Source of the DNA: Salinibacterium sp. ZJ450
GTDB taxonomy: Bacteria; Actinomycetota; Actinomycetes; Actinomycetales; Microbacteriaceae
Length of the DNA: 64,000 bases
Assembly (NCBI RefSeq): GCF_011751885.2
Contig: NZ_CP061771.1
Span: forward strand, 1,798,001-1,862,000
Direction of reading: 5' to 3'
Below the pieces are notes generated by a model. That model was not told the DNA's origin. It searched no databases and worked only from the letters and a program-made list of their open reading frames with translations. Shown here one piece after another: positions 1-10,380 of this stretch. Every line of letters starts with the position of its first letter. The first letter of the stretch is position 1. The position numbers and the translations under genes were made by a program.

Positions 1-908
1 TCGTCTCCGGCACCACCAACCGGGCCGACTTCGCGGACTGCGACTGGGTGATCGAGGCGGTGTTCGAGGAGCTCACCGTGAAGCAAGACGTCTTCGCCGA
101 GATCGAGCGCTACATCGCGCCGGATGCCATCCTCGCCACGAACACGTCGTCGCTGTCGGTCGAGCAGATCGGCGCGAAGCTCGCGCATCCGGAACGCCTG
201 GTCGGATTCCACTTCTTCAACCCGGTGGCGGTGATGCCGCTGATCGAGGTGGTGAAGACACCGCAGACCAGCGACGCGGCGCTCAGTACCGCCATGGTGA
301 CCGCGGCGAAGCTGAAGAAGAACGCGGTGATCACGGCCGACACGCCTGGCTTCGTGGTGAACCGCATCCTGGCGAAGCTGCTCGGTGAAGCCATGCACGC
401 GGTCGACACCGGCACGCCGTTCGAGACCGTCGATGCCGCCATCGCCCCGCTCGGGTTGCCGATGACGGCGTTCGAGCTGCTCGAGCTCGTCGGCCTCAAG
501 GTCGGCGCGCACGTGCTCGATACCCACCACGCCGCGTTCCCCGAGCGGTTCTTCGAGAGTAGCAACCTGCACCGGCTCGCCGAGCACGGGCGCATCTTCG
601 AGCGCGACGCCAAGGGTCGCATCAAGGGCGTGGACAAGAAGGCCGCCGAGTTCGTGAAGGGCGGCACCACGCCGATGACCGAGGCGCAGATCCTCGGTCG
701 GCTCGAAGACGGACTGGCGGATGAGATCAAGCGGATGCTCGACGACGGCGTGGTTGCCGCAGCGGAGGACATCGACCTGTGCATGCTGCTCGGCGCCGGC
801 TGGCCGTTCCAGATGGGCGGCATCACGCCCTACCTCGACCGGGTCGGGGCGTCGGAGCGGGTGTTCGGCGACACCTTCCACCACCCGCCGATCAAGGGCG
901 TCGAGTAA
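1..908 (+). CDS. 3-hydroxyacyl-CoA dehydrogenase (FadB/FadJ type), 5' truncated by window edge
   Basis: C-terminal part of a beta-oxidation enzyme that oxidises L-3-hydroxyacyl-CoA to 3-ketoacyl-CoA with NAD+. The frame is open from base 3 to the edge, and the codons before the GTG at 48 (VSGTTNRADFADCDW) still read like the family, so the true start lies outside the window. The motif FHFFNPVAVMPLIEVV carries the family's catalytic His; TPGFVVNRIL marks the junction to the C-terminal helical 3HCDH domains, which end near GAGWPFQMGGITPYLD. The domain pattern suggests the multifunctional FadB/FadJ class, but any enoyl-CoA hydratase half would be upstream and cannot be seen. Convergent with dxs. 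Confidence 0.93.
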   Translation, partial: VSGTTNRADFADCDWVIEAVFEELTVKQDVFAEIERYIAPDAILATNTSSLSVEQIGAKLAHPERLVGFHFFNPVAVMPLIEVVKTPQTSDAALSTAMVTAAKLKKNAVITADTPGFVVNRILAKLLGEAMHAVDTGTPFETVDAAIAPLGLPMTAFELLELVGLKVGAHVLDTHHAAFPERFFESSNLHRLAEHGRIFERDAKGRIKGVDKKAAEFVKGGTTPMTEAQILGRLEDGLADEIKRMLDDGVVAAAEDIDLCMLLGAGWPFQMGGITPYLDRVGASERVFGDTFHHPPIKGVE

Positions 909-914
909 CGGATC

Positions 915-955
915 GAGCCTGCGCCACCGGCTGATCCAGCGGGTGGCGCAGGCTC
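915..955. terminator. Strong hairpin between convergent genes
   Basis: Arms 915-928 and 942-955 (GAGCCTGCGCCACC and its exact complement) form a 14-bp GC-rich stem with a 13-nt loop between two converging stop codons. There is no T tract on either side, so it is either a bidirectional terminator without a U tail or an mRNA 3'-end stabiliser. Confidence 0.6.
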
Positions 956-985
956 GGGATGCCGCAGGTTCTCGATGCGGCGGCG

Positions 986-2941
986 TTAGGTCGCGGTGCT
1001 GATCGGCCCCGTCACCGGGTGGATCGCGGCCTCTTCGGCCGTCAGCGGCCGGGCGATCGGAATCCGGGTGCCGAGCACCTGCTCCACCACGTCACGGGCG
1101 ATGGTCTCCGCGGTGAGCCCGACCTCCTCGAGGATCTCGTTCCGGGAGGCGTGGTCGATGAACCGGTCGGGCAGCCCCAACTCGGTGACCGCGGTGTCCA
1201 CCCCGGCGGCGCGCAGGTCCTGGCGGATCCGCGTGCCGATGCCCGCCACCCGCACGCCGTCCTCGATCGAGATCACGATGCGGTGCTCCCGGGCGAAGCC
1301 GACGATGCTGCCCGGCACCGGAATCACCCAGCGCGGGTCGACAACGGTGGCGCCGATGCCCTGCGCGGACAGCCGTTCGGCGACGTCGAGACCGAGCTTG
1401 GCCATGGAGCCGACCGTGATGATCAGCACGTCCTGATGCGCGGATTCCCGCAGCACGTCGACGCCGTCTGCGGTTCGGCGAATGGCGGGGTATTCGTCGC
1501 CGACGGTGCCCTTGGCGAAACGCACGACGGTGGGAGCGTTCTCCACCGCCACGGCCTCACCCAGTTGCTCGCGCAACGCCACCGCGTCGCGGGGCGCCGC
1601 GATCTGAATGTTCGGGATCACCTGCAGCAGGGCCAGGTCCCACATTCCGTGGTGGCTCGGCCCGTCCGGTCCGGTCACCCCGGCCCGGTCGAGCACGAAC
1701 GTGACGCCGGCCTTGTGCAGCGCGACATCCATCAACACCTGGTCGAATGCCCGGTTCATGAAGGTGGCGTACAGGGCGACAACCGGATGCAGGCCACCGA
1801 ACGCCAGCCCGGCCGCCGAGGTCACGGCGTGCTGTTCGGCAATGCCGACGTCGAGCACCCTGTCCGGGAACCGCTCGGCGAGCTTGTGCAGACCGGTGGG
1901 TCGCAGCATGGCCGCAGTGATGCCCACGATCCGCGGATTCTTCTCGGCCAGGGCCACGATCTCGTCGGCGAACACCGACGTCCAGGACGGCTTGTTGCCG
2001 GTGTCGATCGGTTCTCCGGTCTCGGGGTCGATCTGCCCGACGGCGTGGAACTGGTCCGCGACATCCGCCATCGCCGGTTCGTAGCCTTCGCCCTTGCGGG
2101 TGATGACGTGCACGATCACCGGTGCCTCGTAGTTCTTGGCCTGGGTCAGCGCCTCGGTCAGGGCGCCCAGATCGTGCCCGTCGACGGGGCCGATGTACTT
2201 GATGTCCAGGTTCGAATACAGGCCCTGGTAGTTCGTCACCTTGCTGAGGAAACCGTGCAGGCCGCCTCGCACACCGCGGTAGATCGCTCGTCCCGGGCTG
2301 CCGAGGTGGTCGAACGCGCGTCGGCTGCTCAGGTACAGGCTGCGGTAGCTGCGCCGGGTGCGGACACTGTTCAGGAAGCGAGCCATCCCACCGATGGTGG
2401 GCGCGTATGAGCGCCCGTTGTCGTTCAGGATGATCACCAGCTTGCGCGAGTTGTCATCACTGATGTTGTTCAGCGCCTCCCAGGTCATGCCGCCGGTGAG
2501 CGCACCGTCGCCGACCACCGCCACCACGTGGCGGTCATCCTGCCCGGTCATCTCGAAGGCACGGGAGATGCCGTCAGCCCAGCTCAGCGAGCTGGAGGCG
2601 TGTGACGATTCGACGATGTCATGCTCGGACTCGGAGCGTTGCGGGTAGCCGGCAAGGCCACCCTGCTGCCGGAGCCGTGCGAAGTCCTGACGACCGGTCA
2701 GCAGTTTGTGCACGTAGCTCTGGTGGCCGGTGTCGAAGATGATCGCGTCGCGCGGCGAATGGAAGATGCGGTGGATCGCGATCGTCAGTTCGACGACGCC
2801 CAAATTCGGGCCAAGGTGTCCGCCGGTCTTGGAGACTTCGGCCACCAGGAAATGCCGGATCTCCTCCGCGAGCTGATCCAGCTGCGCGGAGGAGAGTCCG
2901 TCGAGATCACGGGGTCCGTGAATGTTCTCGAGCAAGGTCAT
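986..2941 (-). CDS. dxs: 1-deoxy-D-xylulose-5-phosphate synthase
   Basis: First enzyme of the MEP isoprenoid pathway: condenses pyruvate and glyceraldehyde 3-phosphate, using thiamine diphosphate, to DXP. The 651-aa length is normal. Seen: GGHLGPNLGVVELT near residue 40, DTGHQSYVHK near 70, the ThDP-binding GDGALTGGM at 144-152, the pyrimidine domain with GIAEQHAVTSAAGLA (catalytic Glu), and a C-terminal transketolase domain. The ATG lies 11 nt after the acnA stop in the same direction. There is no Shine-Dalgarno sequence, but a TAGAGT hexamer (2950-2955 on the minus strand), sharing its TAG with the acnA stop codon, sits 8 nt before the ATG. dxs may therefore have its own leaderless transcript as well as read-through from acnA. 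Confidence 0.97.
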   Translation of the reverse strand: MTLLENIHGPRDLDGLSSAQLDQLAEEIRHFLVAEVSKTGGHLGPNLGVVELTIAIHRIFHSPRDAIIFDTGHQSYVHKLLTGRQDFARLRQQGGLAGYPQRSESEHDIVESSHASSSLSWADGISRAFEMTGQDDRHVVAVVGDGALTGGMTWEALNNISDDNSRKLVIILNDNGRSYAPTIGGMARFLNSVRTRRSYRSLYLSSRRAFDHLGSPGRAIYRGVRGGLHGFLSKVTNYQGLYSNLDIKYIGPVDGHDLGALTEALTQAKNYEAPVIVHVITRKGEGYEPAMADVADQFHAVGQIDPETGEPIDTGNKPSWTSVFADEIVALAEKNPRIVGITAAMLRPTGLHKLAERFPDRVLDVGIAEQHAVTSAAGLAFGGLHPVVALYATFMNRAFDQVLMDVALHKAGVTFVLDRAGVTGPDGPSHHGMWDLALLQVIPNIQIAAPRDAVALREQLGEAVAVENAPTVVRFAKGTVGDEYPAIRRTADGVDVLRESAHQDVLIITVGSMAKLGLDVAERLSAQGIGATVVDPRWVIPVPGSIVGFAREHRIVISIEDGVRVAGIGTRIRQDLRAAGVDTAVTELGLPDRFIDHASRNEILEEVGLTAETIARDVVEQVLGTRIPIARPLTAEEAAIHPVTGPISTAT

Positions 2942-2952
2942 AACGGAGAACT

Positions 2953-5763
<2,811 letters not shown>

Positions 5764-5886
5764 TGTGTCGTCTCCCTTGCTGACTTGGTACTCATCCTTG
5801 CCGGTGCGCGACGGCGCATGCCAGCAAGGCAAGCCTAAGCCTGTTGCCATCGCCCGCGACCGGTGGGGTCGGAGCGGACGGTTGCC

Positions 5887-5912
5887 TATTTATCTTGATG
5901 TCAAGATAAATA
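5887..5912. promoter_or_regulatory. Perfect 26-bp palindrome upstream of acnA (candidate operator)
   Basis: Two exact 12-bp arms (TATTTATCTTGA and its reverse complement) flank a 2-bp centre. The element is AT-rich in a GC-rich region and lies between the DUF3159 stop (5930) and the acnA start (5763). Read on the acnA strand it contains TTGACA, so a bound regulator could cover a -35 element. Its size and symmetry suit a dimeric winged-helix (MarR-like) repressor; the regulator is not in the window and I do not name it. Confidence 0.8.
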
Positions 5913-5929
5913 TAGCAGCGTGGGAGGTG

Positions 5930-6643
5930 TCAGTGCTGTTCTTTTTCCGGCGTGTATGCGGCGCGCACCAGCAGCCAGGTCACCCACAGCATCGCCGCGT
6001 AGAACGGCACGCCCATGATGAGTTTGGTGGCGGCGAGGGCCTGCGTCTGCGAGGCCAGATACAGCGGCACCTGAACCGCGAGCCGCAGCGCGAACACGCC
6101 GACCCACATCACCGTGGTGATCACGGCGATGCGGAACTTGGCCTTGTCCTGCCGCCAGTCGGAGACGTCCCCGGTGAGCAGCCCGACGATGACGCCGATC
6201 AGCGGCCAGCGCACGGCGAGGCTGATCAGCAGGCCGAGAATCGAGGCGGCATTAATGAAGAAGCCGAGTACGAAGTTGTCCTCGGCCTGCCCAGACCAGA
6301 GCGCCACTCCGGCGGATGCCGCGACGCCGATCACCCCGGCGATCGCCGGCATCACCGTGCTGCGCATCACCAGGCGGGCGACGACGAACCCGATCGCGAT
6401 GATGACCGGGGTGAGCACGGACGGGACGAGTTGCTGCGTGATCGTGTAAACGATCAGGAACATCAGGCCGGGCAGCAGCGCCTCGACGAGGCCGCGCACT
6501 CCGCCGATCGCGGCGAGCAGCGCGCGCACGGTCGGGGTCTCCCCCGGCGGCACATGCGCGAACGCCGACTTGCGGGCAGCGGTGCTCAGCGCCTCGGCGA
6601 GGCTCGGCTCCTTCGGAGGTTCCGGATTGGTGCTGTCGGTCAC
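5930..6643 (-). CDS. DUF3159 family integral membrane protein
   Basis: 237-aa membrane protein of the actinobacterial DUF3159 family (same neighbourhood as M. tuberculosis Rv2694c); function unknown. A charged N-terminal tail (about residues 1-25) is followed by several hydrophobic segments, e.g. LVEALLPGLMFLIVYTI, VLTPVIIAIGFVVARLV and AVITTVMWVGVFALRLAV, suggesting about six membrane spans. Start is GTG at 6643, 10 nt after the DUF3710 stop, so it is the third gene of a dut-DUF3710-DUF3159 operon. No enzymatic motif seen. Confidence 0.88.
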   Translation of the reverse strand: MTDSTNPEPPKEPSLAEALSTAARKSAFAHVPPGETPTVRALLAAIGGVRGLVEALLPGLMFLIVYTITQQLVPSVLTPVIIAIGFVVARLVMRSTVMPAIAGVIGVAASAGVALWSGQAEDNFVLGFFINAASILGLLISLAVRWPLIGVIVGLLTGDVSDWRQDKAKFRIAVITTVMWVGVFALRLAVQVPLYLASQTQALAATKLIMGVPFYAAMLWVTWLLVRAAYTPEKEQH

Positions 6644-6653
6644 GATGGGCTGC

Positions 6654-7304
6654 CTAGACCTGGACGGGGCCGGCGGCGGGTGGCTGGCCGGAGCTGCTGG
6701 TGGGCATCCGCAGCGGGATCAGGTCGCGCGGCGGCATGGGCGTGTTGCCGCGCACCACGACGATGCTGCGGAACAGGTCCTCGATCTTCTCGGCGGCCTC
6801 CTTGTTGACGGCCCCCTCGCCGGCGATGACGCCGCGCAGGAACCAGCGTGGCCCGTCCACCCCGATGAACCGGGCGATGCGGCTGCCGCCGGGCTGGGCG
6901 CCCGCCACGACGGGGATCTCGGCCAGCAGTTCCGGACCGAACGGGCCGGGCTGCTCGGTGGTCTTGCCACCCTGCTTCTTGATCTGCTCGGCGATCTGGC
7001 CGCGGATCTCGTGCCAGAGACCGCTGGAGCGGGGCGCCGCGAACGGCTGCACCTGCAGGGTGGAGCCGGCGTAGTCGAGGCCAACGGCAACGACGCGCTT
7101 GGTGCCTTCCTCGACCTCGAGGCGCAGCTGCAGTTCGGGCCGTGGCAGGATCTTCACTCCGCCGAGGTCGACGTACGGTCGTACCGCGTTGGCCTCGTCC
7201 TCATCCAGCGGGCCGGCGTCGGCGCGGTCGGCTGGCGCGGACTTCTCCGGATCCTGCGGAACCTCGGTTTCAGCGGTGCCATCGATTTCGGGGGTGTCGC
7301 TCAC
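6654..7304 (-). CDS. DUF3710 family protein
   Basis: 216-aa soluble protein of the actinobacteria-specific DUF3710 family (Rv2696c-type). N-terminal about 40 residues are acidic and probably disordered; the conserved core begins at VRPYVDLGGVKILPRPELQLRLEVEE and contains WHEIRGQIAEQIKKQGG and GPRWFLRGVIAGEGA. No catalytic signature is recognisable. Its ATG overlaps the dut stop by 4 bp (7301-7304), implying translational coupling; the dut-DUF3710-DUF3159 order is conserved in actinomycetes. A link to nucleotide metabolism or envelope is only context. Confidence 0.9.
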   Translation of the reverse strand: MSDTPEIDGTAETEVPQDPEKSAPADRADAGPLDEDEANAVRPYVDLGGVKILPRPELQLRLEVEEGTKRVVAVGLDYAGSTLQVQPFAAPRSSGLWHEIRGQIAEQIKKQGGKTTEQPGPFGPELLAEIPVVAGAQPGGSRIARFIGVDGPRWFLRGVIAGEGAVNKEAAEKIEDLFRSIVVVRGNTPMPPRDLIPLRMPTSSSGQPPAAGPVQV

Positions 7305-7759
7305 GCGGTTGCTCCTGCCTTGTCTGCCGTGTATCCGGTTGAGCCGAAGCCGCCCTCGCCGCGGGCGCTGTCGGGAAGCGTGTCGACCGGCACGAACCGC
7401 GCACGGGACACGGGCATCACGATGAGCTGGGCGATTCGGTCGCCGGCGCTGATCGAATACGGTTCGGTCTGGTCGGTGTTGAGCAGGGTGACCTGGATTT
7501 CGCCGCGGTATCCGGCATCCACTGTTCCCGGACTGTTCACGATGGTGATGCCGTGCCGACTCGCGAGTCCGCTGCGGGGCACGACGAACGCGACATAGCC
7601 GTCGGGGAGGGCGATCGACACTCCGGTGGGCACCAGGGCACGTTCACCGGGATTCAGCACGAGGTCGCGAGTGGACAGCAGGTCTGCGCCGGCGTCACCG
7701 GGGTGGGCATACTCGGGCGGGTGGTCGCTCTTGATAAGGATGTCGACGATATCGGTCAC
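7301..7759 (-). CDS. dut: dUTP diphosphatase
   Basis: Trimeric dUTPase: hydrolyses dUTP to dUMP and PPi, preventing uracil incorporation and supplying dTMP synthesis. 152 aa. The five family motifs are present: GDAGADLLS, PRSGLASRHGI, GTVDAGYRGEIQV (catalytic Asp), GDRIAQLIVMPV and the C-terminal RGEGGFGSTG arm that closes the active site. Start GTG at 7759: there is no Shine-Dalgarno, but TACCCT (7766-7771, minus strand) ends 6 nt before it, so the message is probably leaderless. First gene of a three-gene operon. Confidence 0.97.
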   Translation of the reverse strand: MTDIVDILIKSDHPPEYAHPGDAGADLLSTRDLVLNPGERALVPTGVSIALPDGYVAFVVPRSGLASRHGITIVNSPGTVDAGYRGEIQVTLLNTDQTEPYSISAGDRIAQLIVMPVSRARFVPVDTLPDSARGEGGFGSTGYTADKAGATA

Positions 7760-7829
7760 GCAACGAGGGTAGTCCAGAACGAAGACCCGGCCGCACGAGG
7801 GTGACGCTGAAATCTGATCGAATAGAGCA

Positions 7830-8279
7830 ATGACCTTCTACCGCGAGCGCCTCTGGCCAAGTCCTTGGATGTATCTGGCCACCGCGCTCGTGATTCCGGC
7901 GAGCCTGATTGTCTTTCTTCCGATCAATCTCGTCGCCGGAGTGGTCACCGCGGTGGTGTTGTATTCGGCCTGCGTGGTGCTCATGATCGTGGCGTCGCCG
8001 ACGATTGAGGTCACGGACTCTGTGATCGCGGCGGGACGAGCCCGGCTGCCGATCGAGTTGGCCGGCGGGGTGTCTGTGCACGAGGGCGAGGACGCAACCG
8101 CCGAACGCGGCACGCGCTTGGACGCGCGGGCCTGGCTGTTGATTCGGGGCTGGGTGGCGCCCGTCGTCAAGATCGAGGTAATCGACGAGCAGGACCCCAC
8201 GCCGTATTGGCTGGTGTCCGCTCGTCGACCTCGCGAACTAGAGCAGGCGATCGCGAAAGCGAAGGCGAAGCTCGTTTAG
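7830..8279 (+). CDS. DUF3093 family membrane protein
   Basis: 149-aa protein of the actinobacterial DUF3093 family (Rv2698-type), function unknown. It starts MTFYRERLWPSPWMYL, followed by two adjacent hydrophobic hairpin segments (about 14-34 and 38-58), then a soluble C-terminal domain with WLLIRGWVAPVVKIEV and a Lys-rich end. Divergent from dut (70 bp between starts) and convergent with the DUF4193 gene, whose stop it overlaps by 4 bp (8276-8279). Confidence 0.9.
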   Translation: MTFYRERLWPSPWMYLATALVIPASLIVFLPINLVAGVVTAVVLYSACVVLMIVASPTIEVTDSVIAAGRARLPIELAGGVSVHEGEDATAERGTRLDARAWLLIRGWVAPVVKIEVIDEQDPTPYWLVSARRPRELEQAIAKAKAKLV

Positions 8280-8569
8280 GCGGCGCACTCCAGGCAGATC
8301 GGGCCCAGCTTCTCTTCGTGGTCTAGCTGCGATCGGTGTTTCACGAGGAAACAGTTGACGCAGGTGAACTCGTCGGCCTGCGGGGGCAGCACGACCACAT
8401 CTAGGTCAAGGTCGGAGAGGTCCTGGCCTGCAAGCTCGAAGCTGCCGGGGTTGTCGGCGTCGTCCACGTCCACGACCCCCGACATCTTGTCAGGAACGCG
8501 CTCCTTCAGGGCCTCGATCGACTCTGAGTCGTCGTCGCTCTTACGGGGGGCATCGTAGTCGGTTGCCAT
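8276..8569 (-). CDS. DUF4193 family small zinc-ribbon-like protein
   Basis: 97-aa acidic protein of the actinobacterial DUF4193 family (Rv2699c-type); function unknown. The family N-terminus MATDYDAPRK fixes the ATG at 8569 rather than the longer frame from 8620. The C-terminus has two CxxC pairs, CVNC and CLEC, separated by about 20 residues, so it probably binds one zinc. The middle is Asp-rich (SDLDLDVVV). The start faces the sepH promoter region, which holds a nested inverted repeat. Confidence 0.92.
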   Translation of the reverse strand: MATDYDAPRKSDDDSESIEALKERVPDKMSGVVDVDDADNPGSFELAGQDLSDLDLDVVVLPPQADEFTCVNCFLVKHRSQLDHEEKLGPICLECAA

Positions 8570-8616
8570 TCCCATCCACTTCTTCTGGTCGTAACGAAAT
8601 TCGGCGGGCACAGTTT

Positions 8617-8654
8617 GCACTAATTAGTTGGGGAATGCAAACCCCAAATAGTGC
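8617..8654. promoter_or_regulatory. Nested inverted repeats between divergent DUF4193 and sepH genes
   Basis: Outer arms GCACTA (8617-8622) and TAGTGC (8649-8654) enclose inner arms TTGGGG (8628-8633) and CCCCAA (8642-8647); a third overlapping pair is TTTGCA (8614-8619) with TGCAAA (8636-8641), and ACTAATTAGT (8619-8628) is itself palindromic. The AT-rich segment lies between two divergent genes, so it is probably the shared promoter or operator. No regulator can be assigned. Confidence 0.55.
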
Positions 8655-8764
8655 TACACGAACCTTGTCCGAGGGAACTCGCGGCACGCCCGCGATATTC
8701 CCGGTAAACGGCGTGCTCCGTGCCATCCTTGACCACGAAATGCCAGAGCCGGAGGGTGCATCGC

Positions 8765-9970
8765 ATGCAGGACCTGAAAGTAATCGGAGTCGAGAGTGGA
8801 GCATTGCTCGTCGTCTCTGACGAGGGTAGCCGCTATCGAATCGCCATCGACGAAGTGCTGCAGGCGCGGTTGCGCCAAGTCGCTCCCCAACCGGGGACCG
8901 GGCGCAAGCTTGCTCCCCGGGAGATCCAGGCGCACATTCGCGCTGGGATGTCCGCTGAGGATGTCGCGGCGATCACCGGTGCCTCGCTCGAGCACATCCA
9001 GAAATACGAGCCCCCGGTAGTTGCCGAGCGCGAGTTCGTAGTGGGGACGGCGCTGAACGTGCCGGTGCACACGGCGATCGACACCGATCCGCTCGGCGAC
9101 GGCACCACCTTCGGTTCCGCGATCCGCGACCGCTTGAGCGACCTCGGCGCCACCGGTGAACGCTGGGCGAGCTGGAAGGAAGCGTCCGGCTGGATCGTCA
9201 AGCTGTCGTTCACCGCCAACCAGATCGATCATGACGCCCGCTGGCAGTTCGATCCGAAGAAGCTGGCCCTCGCGCCGTTGAACTCGGAAGCGATCACCCT
9301 GTCGCAGCAGGGTGGGGCTCAGGGAGCCCTGATCCCGCGCCTGCGTGCCGTCACCAGCGACGACCGCACACCCGACCGCACCCGCTTCGACAGCGGCGCG
9401 TTCACGGTGAGCGACGGCGAGACCGCCGACTCGACCCCCATCATCGAACAGGTCACCTTCCGCAGCCAGCACCCCGCAGCGAACCGGCAGGCTGCTGAGG
9501 CCAGCCGGCGAGGCGGAGCCGGTCTGAACGACGGGGACGCGACTCCCCCGGCCCGGTCCGACCAGCCGCCGGCGGAACGATCGCTCAGCCAGACCGCCGA
9601 CCTGTTGGAGGCGCTCCGGCGCCGCCGCGGTGAACGAGAGGCTGCGCACTTCGACGACGCGCCCGCGCTGGAACCGGTGACCCTGTCTCCGGGCATCCGC
9701 CTGGTCGACGTTCCCCTGGATGAGTACAACGCTGACGATGAGCTGCAGCCCCCCGCGAGATCGCCGCGGGCAACCCAGCCACTCCCCGAGCTGCAGGGCA
9801 CCGCCTCGGCGACGCCCGGCCCGTCCGGCATCGCCCACGGGCAGGCGCCACAAGCACAGTCGCAGTCGCACACCGGTACGGCGCCCAAGGCGGGTCGTCG
9901 CGGCCGGGCCGCCATGCCGAGCTGGGACGAGATCGTCTTCGGCGCACGCTCCGACGACGACCTCGCCTGA
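8765..9970 (+). CDS. sepH: Septation protein SepH
   Basis: 401-aa actinobacterial cell-division protein; the family (formerly DUF3071, characterised in Streptomyces) binds FtsZ and promotes Z-ring assembly. The N-terminal conserved domain covers about residues 1-200, with a helix-turn-helix-like segment IQAHIRAGMSAEDVAAITGA near 60-80; the remainder is a Pro/Gln/Arg-rich, probably disordered tail ending PSWDEIVFGARSDDDLA, a conserved terminal signature. ATG at 8765 has GGAGGG 8 nt upstream; the frame is open back to 8720 but that extension looks unrelated. Single gene, divergent from DUF4193. Confidence 0.93.
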   Translation: MQDLKVIGVESGALLVVSDEGSRYRIAIDEVLQARLRQVAPQPGTGRKLAPREIQAHIRAGMSAEDVAAITGASLEHIQKYEPPVVAEREFVVGTALNVPVHTAIDTDPLGDGTTFGSAIRDRLSDLGATGERWASWKEASGWIVKLSFTANQIDHDARWQFDPKKLALAPLNSEAITLSQQGGAQGALIPRLRAVTSDDRTPDRTRFDSGAFTVSDGETADSTPIIEQVTFRSQHPAANRQAAEASRRGGAGLNDGDATPPARSDQPPAERSLSQTADLLEALRRRRGEREAAHFDDAPALEPVTLSPGIRLVDVPLDEYNADDELQPPARSPRATQPLPELQGTASATPGPSGIAHGQAPQAQSQSHTGTAPKAGRRGRAAMPSWDEIVFGARSDDDLA

Positions 9971-10380
9971 GCCAGCCGACCTGAGCTGATCTGCTCTGAT
10001 CTGCTGCGCGCGGGCCTGAGGTCTGGCGTTTTGTCCTTCGAGCGCCCGGTGAAGAACCAATTCGCGTACTTCAGTCAGTCAGCTGCGCTGTTACGCGGCT
10101 GCCCGGCCACGCTGCTAGGCAGCGAACGCCCCGAGCCGCCATCCGCCGCTCGCGTGGCTCGATTTCGGGCGGCGCGCACGGCCCTGAGTTGCTCCCGGTC
10201 AGGCAATCCTTGTAGCGCGCGCCTCACAGTTGCTTTCGCGTCTGAACAATCGCCAGCGCGTGCGACTGCGGGTAGCGCAAGTCTTCCCGACCATGTGTGA
10301 TTGCAACTGCGGGCCGCGCGCGCGGCGCTGAGCTGCGTTCGGCGCACCCAGCGGAGTGGACCGGCTTCTACAGCAGGCGG
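9971..10380. other. 410-bp intergenic region with degenerate repeats
   Basis: No credible gene. Contains a perfect 10-bp tandem repeat (9986-9995 and 9996-10005, CTGATCTGCT), three related GC-rich copies of a G/C run followed by CTGAG (10006-10020, 10171-10192, 10316-10336), and two copies of TGCRACTGCGGG (10261-10272, 10302-10313). 10115-10135 matches the 3' end of the next gene (10381-10401) at 17 of 21 bases, including the stop codon. The open frame at 10075-10347 on the minus strand has no family resemblance. Confidence 0.6.

Noticed and set aside
959-2410. 483-codon plus-strand frame opposite dxs
   Set aside because: Composition-driven shadow of dxs; no family features. The same holds for 4387-5838, 8654-10060, 32832-34232 and 43557-45170.
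5820-5850. DtxR/IdeR-like box in the acnA leader (AGGCTTAGGCTTGCC)
   Set aside because: Only a partial match, at least 3 mismatches in the core, and outside the usual -35/-10 position.
10115-10260. Relict phosphatase paralog upstream of the 3'-end match
   Set aside because: Translation upstream of the 21-bp match does not resemble the phosphatase; may be chance.
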